Shown: positions 1 to 12,800, counted from the first letter of the stretch. The stretch is DNA of 64,000 nucleotides from Rutidosis leptorrhynchoides (GCF_046630445.1 NC_092333.1:183456501-183520500), one strand, 5' to 3'. Notes: a model not told the origin generated them from the letters alone. Translations and numbers: made by a program.

Positions 1-749
1 TGATCATTATTAAGTCTAAACATTCCATTGCTCAAATATCAAAAATCAACAAACAAACCATGCTTAGATAAAATAAACTTATCAGATTCAAAAGCTTGTT
101 TGTAATCAATTATTCAACATACTACTAGAAATCAAGTTTTTCCTATTTTGTGGTACATGCAAAACAAGAGTTAACTCATCCTTCTTATGTTTCAAAGAAT
201 GTTTAAATTCTTTCTAAGAAGGAGGTAGTTTATCAATGATACTTGAGACTTGGATAGACTCATCCATGTTCATCTTGTGTTGTGTGAATTGACCAAGTAT
301 ACGAATGAGCTCATTGTATTGTTCCATGACCGTTTTAGAATCGACCATCTTGTAATTATTAAGATTACTCACTAGGAACTTTTTACAAGAAGCATCCTCA
401 GACATATACTTGGTTTCTAACATGTCCATAGTTCTTTAGTAGATTAAACTGTCTGACAAATATCGAAAAGAGAATCAGCCGTACCATTGAGGATTAAACC
501 TCGAGCGATATAGTCATCATTGTCCCACTTGCTCCTTTGCCGAATCTGTTCAACAGTAGCATCATCACCATGATCTTCAGGAATTAGTGTGCTGAGTTCA
601 TACACCACATTCATGCTATTCAGGAAAAAGTGAATCTTCTTTTGCCATCAACAAAAATCAACCCTCTCAAACTTATTAAGTTTGGAGAAATTCGCCATCA
701 TATACTTCATCGTAGCAGCCATTGATTATAACAAATAATTAATTTCGAT
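1..749 (-). mobile_element. Ty1/copia fossil, internal region with gag
   Basis: Read on the minus strand, about 723 down to 200 resembles the N-terminal part of a plant Ty1/copia gag (UBN2/gag-polypeptide type). It opens with MAATMKYMMANFSKLNKF-like residues, and further on has LETKYMSEDASCKKFL and LIRILGQFTQHKMNMDESIQ, typical of the copia gag helical region. The element runs off the left edge of the window. It is a broken fossil with several breaks. The matching LTR follows immediately to the right. Family assignment rests on recognised gag phrases only; protease, integrase and RT would lie outside the window. Confidence 0.75.
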
Positions 750-1435
750 TGTTGGAGTTTCTAGATTTTTGTGTAGGGTAAAATAATCGATAGACGGATA
801 TATCACTGAATCTTGGTATCACTTTCCGAAAGTAATTATTCGACCCTAATTGCCTGCGTTAGACCAATATCACTTTGGGATAAGATAGAGATGATGTTCT
901 TGTTTTTGGCATAAAACAAGAACTCTTTGCAGAAGAGTATTTAGGGTTTTGTATGGTGTCCCCTTTCATGAATAATCATCTATGTATTTATAGACACCCG
1001 TAATTATGAAAGAAGATTTATTCGATTCAATTGGCTGATTGACTCTCCATAAATATCTCCCATTATATTCTTTGCGGTTAAGATAATAATATTTTTCATA
1101 AATAAGAATAATCTGTTCCATTAGATAAAAATCATTTTCCATAAATAAGAATTATCCTTTTCATATTTAGTAAAACTTGGACAGCAAGCTAAAATTAAAT
1201 TGGACAGCAAGCTATTACTCAACTTGAACAGCAAGCTATAACTCAACTTAAACAGCAAGCTAAATTTGGACATAAGGCTAAAACTCAACTTGGAGTAGAC
1301 CAAGTCAAGATAGTAAAGAAAGGAAAACCATTTTAGAATCCGGGTAATCTATTACTTAATGAATGTACACTACATACCTCTTAACCCATTTACAAAGTAT
1401 AAATTAAATCTCTTAATTGCACCAAAGTTCCAACA
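750..1435 (-). repeat. LTR of the Ty1/copia fossil
   Basis: On the minus strand this begins TGTTGGAACTTTGG and ends CTCCAACA, giving the usual TG...CA ends with a short terminal inverted repeat (TGTTGGA/TCCAACA). It sits about 30 bp upstream of the gag start, so it is the 5' LTR of the element leaving the window to the left. I could not see a convincing primer-binding site between LTR and gag. Length is 686 bp. No partner LTR is in the window, so no age can be given. Confidence 0.7.
1178..1300. repeat. Degenerate ~25-bp tandem repeat inside the copia LTR
   Basis: Four to five imperfect copies of a unit built around ACAGCAAGCTAAAACTCAAC stand head to tail (1183-1295). They lie inside the LTR and are probably a local expansion in its promoter or leader part. 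Confidence 0.6.
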
Positions 1436-1720
1436 CCTACCAACACACCCAAAAATTCCTCTACCACCACAATTGGTCCAATTCATTAAGTAGAAGTTTG
1501 CCACCCACTTGGTGCTCATGATCTGTTAACAAAAAAAAACATAAGTTGCACAAAAAAAGTATAATATACACAAGGTAAAAAATGTAAGTCGAAGCAACAA
1601 TTAACAATGCTAACTAGTTTATCACTAATTATATTGTTAGTAATTTAGTAAATCAAAACAACGCAATGGAGTAATCACGTTACATGAAGAAATAATAAAC
1701 AAATAAATAAAGAGTAATTA
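1436..1720. other. Gene-free stretch between copia LTR and LINE
   Basis: No coding potential seen. The sequence is AT-rich with short A-runs. At its right end, AGTAATTA (1713-1720) matches the 8 bp directly after the LINE poly-A tail (19035-19042), so this is probably the pre-insertion target of the LINE. Confidence 0.5.
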
Positions 1721-1760
1721 CTAGTTGCAACAAGTGACACCTTAATCTAAAATCAATGAG

Positions 1761-2469
1761 ATGTGTGTGAGAGAAAGAGAGGAGAGAGAGAGAGGGCGCA
1801 AGGAGAGAGTGAGCGCAAGGGGAGAGAGAGAGGGGGAGAGCGATTTGGCAAAGAAAAAACACAATGAGAGCACAAGAGATCACTACAACAGGAACTTTCG
1901 AGATCGATTTACTAGGCTATTCGTAATCCAACTAACATCGTTCATGTTCTTCAACTTCCCAGAGCATTGAGGTGTTGCTGAGCTATGGAAGGTATTTAAA
2001 TCGATGGGTGATTTACATGACATTTATATGGCTGGAAAGAGACTAAGAAGTGGACATAATTTCGCCTTTGTGAGACTTTATGGCGTCAACAACGTTACTT
2101 GGCTGCTTGATAGGTTGGAAGACATTAAGTTTGAGGGGAACCCTATTAGGATTTTCAAAGCTGTAGACAGAGATGCTGCTGGGAAGGATAAGGGAGAGTC
2201 ACATCAAGAAAGAAAAGAATTCACACGAAGAAATAATCATGGTAATCCCTTATGTGACAATCGAAGGTACTGTGATGTTGCTGACAATACTAATTACGAT
2301 CTAAGAGACAAGCTGCAAAGGCAAAAGGGCGATCTTAGAATGAAACTAAATAAGCAAAGAAAAGAGGTGAAAAAAGACGAAGGATATAGCATATACAATA
2401 CAGACGGCGACAATAGATTCGATGATAAAAGATTTATATATGTCAAAGATGCAAACGTTAACAGTGAAC
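1761..2469 (+). pseudogene. LINE N-terminal RRM-like (alpha-beta plait) region
   Basis: Resembles the 'nucleotide-binding alpha-beta plait' domain at the N-terminus of many plant LINE proteins. An RNP2-like strand SFMFFNFPEH (about 1940-1970) is followed by ELWKVFKSMGDLHDIY and an RNP1-like NFAFVRLY (about 2055-2080). The start is taken at 1761 (MCVREREERERG), where an RE-rich stretch precedes the domain, but the true start is uncertain. One in-frame stop separates the RNP2 strand from the rest (1968-1970, where a Trp codon is usual). The domain is followed by a charged DKLQRQKGDLRMKLNKQRK segment. The solo LTR interrupts it at 2475, and the protein resumes at 5002. Confidence 0.75.
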
Positions 2470-2474
2470 TTTTT

Positions 2475-3478
2475 TATAACAACCCTCACTTTTCCGCTTC
2501 TACTTTTACTATTTTGCCCTTAGGATTATTTTTGTACTCGTGAACTTTATTTAAACAAAATGTTGACCAAATAGTAAACTTTTAGTCGACACTCACTCTT
2601 AAGTAACGTTTATGCATTTTGGTACTATTATAACTAATAAACTTAAGTTATAAATAAAAGTGACATTTATAAATAATAAAACAATTGAGAACTGAATAAA
2701 AATAAATAAAAGTCATGGACTAAAATGTAAAAAGAATAAATAATACTTGTCCTAATAATTATCTTATATAAATGTTAAAAAGTATTATGTTATTTAATAT
2801 GAACTTGTATATATAAAAATAAAGATGATAATGAATATGATTAATGAATTAGGTTTGATCATGAACTTGGAATGGATAATGATTATGAATAAGATGAATA
2901 TGATATAAGATTATGTTTATGATTAATAAGTTTGAGCATGTTGAATTTAAAAGTATGATTATAAGAATATGATTATGATATAGGGTATGAATAAATTGAT
3001 AAGGTTAAAGATTATGATTTTATGTGTTATTGATTAATGAGTTAAATGGTGATTAATAAGTTACTAGCTTATGAATATAATTAGGTAATGATGATTAAAA
3101 GTTTATGGATTAATGAATTATGTACATGAAGTATTATGATGAAGTTTAGGGTTATTAAGATATAGAATCATGATGAAAATATTTTAACAAGTTAAAGAGT
3201 ATAAATAGGTTATGATTATGATTAAAGGGTTTGATTAGTAATATATGAAGGAAGGTTAGTAAGTAATAATGACAACGATACACATGCACGCATGCATGCA
3301 TACGTACGTATGTACATGTATACATTGTAGATATATGTGTGTGTATATGTAAATATATACATACGTGTATATGTATGTATATGTACGTGTGTATGTATGT
3401 ATGGGTGTGTATGTATAAGTATATAAACTTAGTAAACATAAAAAGAAAAGTAATATGTGTGTATATATATGTACCATC

Positions 3479-3534
<56 letters not shown>

Positions 3535-4996
3535 CACTTACATATAATATATACATATATCATATAGTTATAAACACATACATGTATGATAATAATATAA
3601 AATATATATGTATGTATCACATAGGTGTATATTTATATATGTAACATATAATGATAAGATTACATAATAGTTGATTAATTAATGAATAATACTATTATTA
3701 TAACTTATAAACCTAACTATATAGTAACACCATAAATTACACTAAGTATATTATCACCTATATAAATAATTAATAAGTATTTTAATAAATTGTTATGTGT
3801 ACACTTATAACGTGAAGGTTATAATTAAAGATAATGTACAAAGACTACAAACATCACCGCTACTTGTAGCCTAGGGTGATCCTTGTTGCCTTATGGGAAC
3901 CGCTTGTGGATTTCGAATGCCATGACTTCGATTCTGGTCAAGAATCCTGGGCACCCGGTAACAACTGATCATTTGAGTGACTTGCATGACAGCAACAAAG
4001 TTTGGGCGAGATTGTACAACATCTTTGTTAATAATTATAACCCGAACTTCTTTAAACTAGTAGCTTACTATAAGTGGAAGCCTTCCAAATGGAAGGTTTC
4101 CAAAAATAAAAACTTTTGAGAATAGGAACTTTCCTCGAAAGTCATCACTGTTAATATAGTTTTCTATATTAATAAATAAACATTGTCTGTTACACAATAA
4201 CTAATCAAGCGTTATATCTTTAGGTTGAGATCTCCGATTACATACTCCGTTCATACTTCTTGCGTGGAATATCTTACTTGCTACTAAGGTGAACTTCATA
4301 GCCCCTCTTTCTACTTTTTCTTAACTATTTTATAAACTTTGGGGTGAGACATATGCTTTCTTTTAAATGTTTTACAATTTAGACACAAGTACCTAAACTA
4401 TTTGATATGCAATTTCGTGAGACTTTTATTAAACATGTATTTATTGTTACATGCAAATCCCCGCCATAATATCGTTAATTGCTGGAATTGGAATTTTGCA
4501 AGCTTAATTATTGTGAGTAGGTCTATTGAGAGTGACGTCTCTACCCATTGGCGTGATCGTCAAGGGGGTACATAATAATGATTGCCGACACCCTTACAGT
4601 GTCAGGGGTTAATGTTTAGTTCGACATTATAACTCATGGCATATTGAATATTTTGATGTTTTGAACTAAATCTTGTGGTCTAAAACTTAATATGATTGTT
4701 AAACCTATGATGTTCACTCAACCATTGTGTTGATATTTTAAGCATGTTTGTCTCAGGTGAAGATTAGCTTATGTGCTGCCCTATGATGCTTAGTTAGCTG
4801 TTGCATTGAAGTCCACATATTAGACTTATCATTTGTTATTTACATATGAGTTCCATTATGTAACTCATTATTATGTTTCCGCTGCAAATTCAAATTTTGT
4901 TATAAAACGTCTCATTTAGAATCGTTCTCATTTATACATAATTGTGTTATGATATTGTGAAGTCATATTTCCCGGCCCTATTTGGGGGGTATGACA
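2475..4996 (+). repeat. Solo-LTR-like insertion in the LINE, flanked by TTTTT
   Basis: The sequence starts TATAACAACCCTCACTTTTC and ends GGGGGTATGACA, typical LTR ends of plant Ty3-type elements. TTTTT stands at 2470-2474 and 4997-5001. LINE coding sequence joins cleanly across it (…NVNSEL, then DRSIIGELV at 5002). About 2.5 kb with no internal coding region or primer site, hence a solo LTR left by LTR-LTR recombination. The duplication is low-complexity, so the exact edges could be off by a base or two. No gene inside; a short open stretch at 3883-4119 looks accidental. Confidence 0.65.
3275..3535. repeat. Alternating purine-pyrimidine tract and (TA)n
   Basis: About 140 bp of mixed CATG/TACG/TGTA steps (ACGCATGCATGC, TACGTACGTATG and so on), then about 45 bp of GTATATATGTACCATC-type sequence, then (TA)n from 3481 to 3534. 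It lies inside the solo LTR. Long open frames across it on both strands are repeat artefacts. Confidence 0.85.
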
Positions 4997-5001
4997 TTTT
5001 T

Positions 5002-5319
5002 GACAGATCAATCATTGGCGAACTAGTCAGGCTTGATTTACTTGACCATCTTCCTTCGCTATGTGAAGCCGAGGGCACCTTCAACTCTACCATCAAGTAT
5101 CTCGGTGGTTTGGACGTCCTATTGGTCTGCAAGTCAAATAAGGAGGTTCAAAAGATCCGGAACAATAACAACCATGCCATTAGAAGGTGGTGTAAAAACA
5201 TACAGTAGCTTAACAAATCGTACTGCAAGATTGAAGATGCGAACCATAATCTTTGTGAAGGTCAAGTTTTAATCCATAAATCTGATAATAACTTCATAGA
5301 TGGATGGGTCAGTCTGATA
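5002..5319 (+). pseudogene. LINE middle fragment between two insertions
   Basis: Continues the LINE protein after the solo LTR: DRSIIGELVRLDLLDHL, then IKYLGGLDVLLVCKSN, then NHAIRRWCKNIQ. This matches the second conserved block of plant LINE N-terminal proteins (…IIGE…LGG…V.F…RRW…). The tail, about 5215-5319, reads CEGQVLIHKSDNNFIDGWVS in another frame and is continued after element 1 at 16771 (IYDKLYLKVHVKEIHNKSIRV). One frame change lies between the two blocks. Confidence 0.75.
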
Positions 5320-7085
5320 TGTGATGACCCGGGAATTTTCGACCAAATTTAAACTTAAATCTTTATATGATTTCGACATGATAAGCAAAGTCTGTAATGT
5401 GAAGTCTCAAAAACTTTGAACTGTTCTCATATATTCATTTGACCATTGACTATTTCCAACGATTCACGAACCTTTGACTTTAAATTTAAATGTATATATA
5501 TAAATAGCTATATATTATAAATTAACATATTAATAATCTATTATGTGATTTAGTAACATAACTTAAATTTGTTATTTTGAATATATAGCGTATATCGAAT
5601 ATAAATGATTTTAAACATGAATTTTCAACGACAACAAAGTATTAAATATATAATGTTATATTTTAAGTTTAATTGTTTTGATATATATATAATTAATACA
5701 TCCATCCAAGTAATAGAATTTGATATTTGAAACATATTTATATATGTAGTAGTTTGAATATAAATACTAAAAATACAATATATATTATTAAATAATTAAT
5801 AATATGTAACATTTTTATATTAAAATTTAATTACAAGAAAAATATAAATACCATACTAATATTATTACTAGTTATATTATTATTAATGATATTAATATCA
5901 ATATTAATATTAATATATAATACATAGATATGAAAATTAGAAACATGTAAATTGTTATATTATTATTAATATTATAATTAATTAATACTATAATGACAAA
6001 TATTATTATTAGTAACATTTATAATGTTATTATCATTTTATTTTTATCATCAACATTATTAATTATTAATAAATTTATTAAGATCATTATTATTATTAAG
6101 ATCATCATATTATTATTATTATTATAATTCTTATTATTATTAATATTATTATTATTAAGTATTTTGATTATTATTAATATTATTAATTATTAATTATTGA
6201 TATTATTTATATAAAACTCATATATGTACTGGTTGAGAATCATAACCCGTTTGATGTAGCAATCATACTGTATGAATTTTGTTTTGTTGTCTCTAAAATC
6301 TGTACTAAACATATTCCATTTCAGATATAGCCAAATTCATTTTTCAACTCTATTTTATTTTCTTTCTGTATCTTTCTTCTAGTTTGATTTTTTTGTCGTT
6401 TGTAATAACCCCACAAATCAATATAATTGTCCTTCTAATTTCTCTACAATCAGTTATAACTCAACCTCAATCATTCAGTATAATTCATACACTGCAAATT
6501 CGAAATTTAAAACAAAAATTGAACAAACCCAGCTAGTTTCCTCTGTCCTTGAACTTTTTATCAAAACTTCGAATTAAAAACCCATTTCAAAATCTATCAA
6601 TGCAAAGATGTTAGGAATCTTTCACTTAACGTTTCTGGAAAGTATCAAATCACAATTTTTCATATTGAGCTCGAATTTTTGAGAGTCAAAGATTTAAGTA
6701 AAAAGTCAACCGACTTGTTCTTGGGGAAATTTGAGCCCGTTGTGATGTTTTAAGTCTAATTGATAATACAAAAAGTTTTTATGTACGAATTACAACCTGT
6801 TTCATGTGGAACTTATGATCAGAAACCTTCTAAAAATCAAAGATTGAATTTTACGTTCTTCGTTTTAATTTTTTTTTCAGCGACTGTTTCTTTTTTTTTT
6901 ATTTGCATCGCTGTTAATTTCCATCATTACAGGTCATTTCTGTATCAAGTTTGCAAAATAATTCAAACCTTAAACTAGTTATATTCTGAGTTTCGATTGC
7001 CCACTGATTGATTCGAATTGTGTGAAGAAGATGAACACAGTGGAATACGAGTTATATATAAATCGGGTATGTTTTAATTCGGAAA

Positions 7086-7159
7086 ACGGGCATAGCCCAG
7101 CTGGTCAGGAGCGTTCACGGTTGTTCGAGAGGTCGGGAGTTCGAGTCTGGTTCGCGACA
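7086..7159 (+). other. tRNA-like cassette with pol III A/B boxes in the 5' LTR
   Basis: An A-box-like TAGCCCAGCTGG at 7093-7104 fits TRGYNNANNNGG. A B-box-like GAGTTCGAGTC at 7137-7147 is close to GGTTCGANTCC. The cassette ends GGTTCGCGACA and is followed by a run of at least 11 T's. Spacing of the boxes is that of a tRNA gene. The arms pair poorly, so it is not a functional tRNA; it is a tRNA-derived (SINE-like) module. An (ATT)n array begins about 40 bp later. Confidence 0.7.
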
Positions 7160-7195
7160 AATTTTTTTTTTTAAAAGCTTCATTGAGGTAGTTAT

Positions 7196-7275
7196 TTAAT
7201 TTTATTATTACTTTTATTATTATTATTATTATTATTCTTATTACTATTATTATTATTGTTATTATTATTAACTAT
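7196..7275. repeat. (ATT)n-rich tract after the tRNA-like cassette
   Basis: Interrupted ATT/TTA repeats. The same array at the same place is longer in the 3' LTR (14950-15025), so it has expanded or shrunk since insertion. Confidence 0.85.
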
Positions 7276-8944
7276 GTTATATTATTATGTAAATTATTAA
7301 TATCACAAATATTAATATTATGAGTATTATTATTATCATTAACAAAACTAATATTATTATTATCGTCATTGTTAATACTATTATTATTATTATTATTAGT
7401 TATTGTTAATATTATGATAATTGTTATTAATCATAATATTTAGAAGTATCATTAGTACTTTTATGAAGGTAATAAAATTTAGTATTAGATCATTAAAAAT
7501 TAAGACTTGTATCGTTTTAAAAAAACTATTAGTATTATTGTTATTATTACTAGTATTATCATTAGTATTAGTTATCATTTATCATTATTATTATTATTAT
7601 AATTATAACTAAGAACATTGTTATTACTACTATTATTATTATTATCATTTTGATTAAGTAACATCATTAAGTATTAACAACATCATTATTAGTATTATTA
7701 TTAATAACGTTATTATTATTATTTTCATTAGTAATTCATTAGTATTATCAAAAACTATCTTTTAAGTCGATAAATACTTTGTACATAATATATATTTATT
7801 ATATATACTATAATTATATCAATATTTTACATAACTATTTATATCAAACCTATTAATATTATCTATATAAACACTTACAAATAGGTATTGATATATTACT
7901 ATAACTATATAAATAATAATCATTTTTAAATATAAACACAAATTAAATATATAATATATAAATTAAGATATAATAAATTGTTCGATTACGATTATACGTT
8001 TTAATACATATACATACCAATGATTTAGGTTCGTGAATCCGAGGCCAACCCTGCATTGTTCAATATAGTCATATGTATTTTTACTACAAAATACAATAGG
8101 TGAGTTTCATTTGCACCCTTTTTAAATGCTTTTGCAATATATATTTTTGGGACTGAGAATACATGCGCTGCTTTTATAAATGATTTACAAAATAGACACA
8201 AGTACGTGAAACTACATTCTATGGTTGAATTATCGAAATCGAATATGCCCCTTTTTATTAAGTCTGGTAATCTAAGAATTAGGGAACAGACACCCTAATT
8301 GACGCGAATCCTAAAGATAGATCTATTGGGCCCAACAAGCCCCATCCAAAGTACCGAATGCTTTAGTACTTCAAAATTTATATCATGTCCGAAGGAGGAT
8401 CTCGGAATGATGGGGATATTCTTATATGCATCTTGTTAATGTCGGTTACCAGGTGTTCAATCCATATGAATGATATTTTTGTCTCTATGCATGGGACGTA
8501 TGTTTATGAGAAATGGAAATATGAAATCTTGTGGTCTATTAAAATTATGATATGATTATTTATGCTAAACTAATGAACTCACCAACCTTTTGGTTGACAC
8601 TTTAAAGCATGTTTATTCTCAGGTACGAAAGAAATCTTCCGCTATGCATTTGATCATTTTAAAGATATTACTTGGAGTCATTCATGACATATTTCAAAAG
8701 ACGTTGCATTAGAGTCGTTAAGTTTATCAAGATCATTATTAAGTCAATTATAGTTGGATATTATGAAATGGTATGCATGTCTGTCAACTTTATATGTAAT
8801 GAAAGATTGTCTTTTCAAAACGAATGTAATGCTTGTAAAATGTATCATATAGAGGTCAAGTACCTCGCGATGTAATCAACTGTTGTGAATCGTTTATAAT
8901 CGATATGGACTTCGTCCGGATGGATTATGACGGGTCCTTTCAGT

Positions 8945-8956
8945 TGGTATCAGAGC
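8945..8956 (+). promoter_or_regulatory. Primer-binding site of element 1 (initiator Met-tRNA)
   Basis: TGGTATCAGAGC, complementary to the 3' end of plant initiator tRNA-Met, two bases after the LTR end. It fixes element orientation as plus. Confidence 0.9.
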
Positions 8957-9349
8957 GGTGGTCTTAGCGAACCAGGTCTTGCATTAGTGTGTCTAACTAA
9001 TAGTTGTTAGGATGCATTAGTGAGTCTGGACTTCGACCGTGTCTGCATGTCAAAAGTTTTGCTTATCATTTCTAGTCGGAAATCATCTGCTTATCATCCT
9101 TAGGAAATTACCTGCTTATCATTCTTAGTCTAGACATGTCTTACTGCCTCTATTGCATAGACAGTGTATAGATAAATTCATATCTTAGCGTATCTGTTAT
9201 TGTTACCCTTGCCTGACAGTTTCCGTAGATTCCTCCGTAATTTATGGGATTTTAGTACTAAATATGCATATGTAAAATTATATATTGTAGGGTACTAATC
9301 TACATCCTATTCTTTTTCTTATCAAAAATCCTTCATCTGATCGTACGAG

Positions 9350-9854
9350 ATGAATCCCTCAACCAGTTCGAGTCCTTTAGATTCCGATAGCTATTCCGAT
9401 AGCTATTCTGACATAGAGTTTCACTCGAGATTCGAAAGCAGAGTCACCGGAATGAATCAACAAATCAGCCATCCCCAATTCATCTGATGGTTTCGTAGTC
9501 AACTTAATCAATGGAGACGCGAAAAAGACGATCCCTTCCACCAACCGAATTTACCTCTAGGCGAACAACCTGAAACACTTACCGGCGAATCAGTCCGAAA
9601 CACCATTTTCACCCTCATTTCCAGGATATCTCGTAACTATTATATATTATCCACAATTCTAAATCTTATTCATTGCTCGTTCCGACCGACAATCATCCTG
9701 GAGTATTGGAAGAAGTCAACGAGCTTCGCGTTCGAGTAATAAATTCGGAGAATATGGTGAAAAATTTACCAGCTTCAACAACATCACCGGCACCAACAGT
9801 ACCATCGGTAATAGCACCAGTACCATCAACATCACACGCCTCAACATCTCATTA
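9350..9854 (+). pseudogene. gag-like N-terminal fossil of element 1
   Basis: About 400 bp after the primer site a coding trace begins MNPSTSSSPLDSDSYSDS, a Ser/Asp-rich start like the acidic N-terminus seen in element B. It runs on in broken form to a Pro/Thr/Ser-rich end (TTSPAPTVPSVIAPVPSTS, near 9780-9855). It is a fossil with several breaks. I cannot place it in a named gag family; gag is inferred from position and the shared style of N-terminus. Confidence 0.45.
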
Positions 9855-9855
9855 A

Positions 9856-12800
9856 GTACCTCGAGTATAATCATCGTTCTACATGACGTTCTGCATCATT
9901 TATCTTCGTTCAACATGGCGAATATGTAACCTCTAATGTTTTAGAGATTATATATTCTTGTTCTAACGTAAATCAAATGAGTTTAATATCATATTAACTC
10001 ATTAAATCCATGATTGCATCTGAAGAAAATATATATACAAGTATATTTTCATAAAGATTGTAATTAAAAATTCTTTCGTACAAACTGTTAATGGTGAAAA
10101 TATTTTAACGGGTAGGTAATACCCGAGGAATATTTAGATTTCACTTTAATAAGTTACACTGTACATTCGACGAAGCTGATTCAACAGACATTTACTATCC
10201 TATTTACATTCATCGATATACGAATCCGTTCACCACAGAATAACCATTTTTATTCAATTTCATATTTGGATTTTGACTTCTCAGAATCCAACAAGTGGCA
10301 TAATGAAGAAAACATTGAACAAAATAAAATTTGCTAGAAACAAACGAATTAACTAATTGAAATATTGTTAAGAATCCACGCTAACTGTTCCTAGCTAACT
10401 GTTCCTAACTAACTGGTTACATTTTATTTTCCGCAATTTAATTATCGTAATTTATATTCTCACAATTTTATTCATCATCGTTTAATTTCTGTTATTTACT
10501 TTACGCACTTTATTTATCGTCATTTATTTTCTGTTATTCATTTTACGCACTTTAAATATCGTGACACGTATACAAGGTTTTGACATATCATATCGACGCA
10601 TCTATATATATTATTTGGAATCACCATAGACACTCTATATGCAGTAATGATCGAGTTCTCTATACAGGGTTGAGGTTGATTCTACAATAGTATATATACT
10701 TTGAGTTGTGATCGATTCTGAGACGTATACGGGTTATGGCACGTATTAATTAATTCGAATATTATATATGAATTATTGAAATGCTAACTGTGGACTAGTA
10801 ACTGTGGACTATCAACATTAGACAATTAAAATGAATTAAAATATTGATTATAACATATGAAACTAAACAATTCTTCAAGTTTGCCACTTGATTTCGTCTT
10901 AAACCTCATTTGTATCTTCACGATTACATTCTGCGTTCAAACATTTCATGATTCTTGAAAACACCTCAATCGAGAGGATGAACCAACCGCACTTCATCTA
11001 CGGAAGGAAAGATTTATGCATATAGTTATGCACCTGAGAAACTCTCGGCAACTGAGTAAAAGTTTAACATGTAGCCGCGTCAGATCCTTTGGCATTTATT
11101 AGCAAAAATAACTTTGCGATCCCTTTTCAAGGTAGCCAATTTTGTCACAGCTCCAGCAAGTCAACTTCGACTTTTCATTCGAAGTAGCCTTACTATAATC
11201 CTGATATATACGATTACCCTTTTGATACCGGAGAATTCTTTTATATTCCACCATATTACCAGCAGACATACCAGCAACCTCGTTACTTCTTGGCTTAAAT
11301 CTCTCTGACAAATCATTATTTTTATTCATTAAAACCCTATCATATACTCATCCGCATCTTGTAACGAGAACTGCCATACCAATTACCGGAAATCAGCAAT
11401 CAGTACTTTGAAAACTCACAGCATATCTACATCAACAGTTATATGTATGACATTTATCTTTTAGAATTATGATCTCTCCTTCTGAAATTCTGAAAATCAC
11501 TCAGTCACAAATTAATACTCTGAATGTTGAAAAAGCTGAATGAAGCAGCAGAAACCATAGACAACCGTAAACGACCATAATCATCGAAAGTTTGATGATA
11601 AAGAATAGTATGTTGGAAAAGTTCAGAAAAGTTGGAACTGGAAAACGGATTGAGCTAACCACGAAGGAGACCGAAGATAAATACAAGGACCATATCATAT
11701 ATTCAAAGAATCCAGGTAATTCTGGATCCGATGAAACATTCAAAGAATATCTTGCTCCTTACTCTAAACCCTTGCAGACAATAGTTTATGTCATCCTCTG
11801 ATCTTAGATATTCAAAGATATTATTGTATCTTTCATTATAAATATCCTCCATATTTCTGAAGATATTTTCATAACTATTCTTATCTGAAATCATTAATCT
11901 CTTCGCAATATCAGTGTTACATCATATAGAAACTGTTAGTTTCTATATTCTGTAAACTTTTGAGCTTAAAAATATGAATGTTATTGAAGTAATGTTGAGA
12001 ACTGATGCATGAGTTAGTATAATATAATGACACTTGATCAACGTGATTATATTACAGTAAGTCATGCTGAGTTTCTAATGGAACGTGATGATTCACAGAT
12101 CATACTGTCATCACGTGCCATGTTACATAACTCTTTTATTTAAATTAACTTCTGAACATATCAAGATAATATATTCTTGATAGTTCTATTCTCAGTGATT
12201 CTGGTAATTTAACAAATCAAATCGTGCTATTACGTTCTTTCTTGCTTGGAACATCAAGTTCATTCGAAACTCCATACCTATGAATTCTGGACCGTTACTC
12301 GTTTTACTAAGCAATCGAGAGGAGAATAAAAAGGCAAGGAGCTCCGAAACATAAGGGAAGATATAAAACCCAACAACAACGCGGAGGTTACAAACCGTGG
12401 ATATTAGTATGAATAGCAATAATAAAGACACGGTATAATTAAGAATAGTATCACCTCAAGGTAATAATAAAATTAAATAGATTTCTTCTTGTGAAAGATT
12501 GAAAAGAAGGATGACATAAATAATAATTAGGAAAATATCAAGGATTAGAACGGGATTAAGTATTTTCACAATCTTTTGGATGTATGAACTAAGAAAGAAA
12601 GTATAGGAATGGTGAGAATAATGGAACGGAAGAGCTTAAATTTATAGTGGAAATATCAGACAGAGTAATCGCGGCAGATGACCGTATTTAATTATAGAGA
12701 TCTTAATTTCCTTACTCGCCGAAGAATCAAATCTTTTAGATTTAGAAGATTTTCTTTAAATCCCTTGAATTCCGGAATTCAACCCTGACTACGTTAAAAG

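Larger units (their letters stand above)
5320..8942 (+). repeat. 5' LTR of element 1
   Basis: 3623 bp, TG...CA. It contains long AT- and ATT-rich tracts (about 5690-6200 and 7196-7760), a tRNA-like cassette at 7086-7159, and a conserved 3' part ending GACGGGTCCTTTCA directly before the primer site. That 3' part (about 8080-8942) resembles the end of LTR B. Several (ATT)n frames on both strands are artefacts. Confidence 0.9.

Noticed and set aside
1680-1970. Arg/Glu-repeat protein and its antisense Ser/Leu partner as genes
   Set aside because: The plus frame comes from a GAGAGA tract leading into the LINE N-terminus; the minus frame is its shadow.
3155-3644. Overlapping long Tyr/Ile/Thr-rich open frames on both strands
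   Set aside because: They read through TA and TATG simple repeats; low-complexity artefacts.
7086-7159. A functional tRNA gene
   Set aside because: Pol III boxes are there but acceptor, D and T stems pair poorly and no clear anticodon arm forms; treated as a tRNA-derived module.
7396-7612. Ile/Asn/Leu-rich frames in the ATT-rich part of LTR 1, repeated in the 3' LTR
   Set aside because: Simple-sequence artefacts, duplicated with the LTR.
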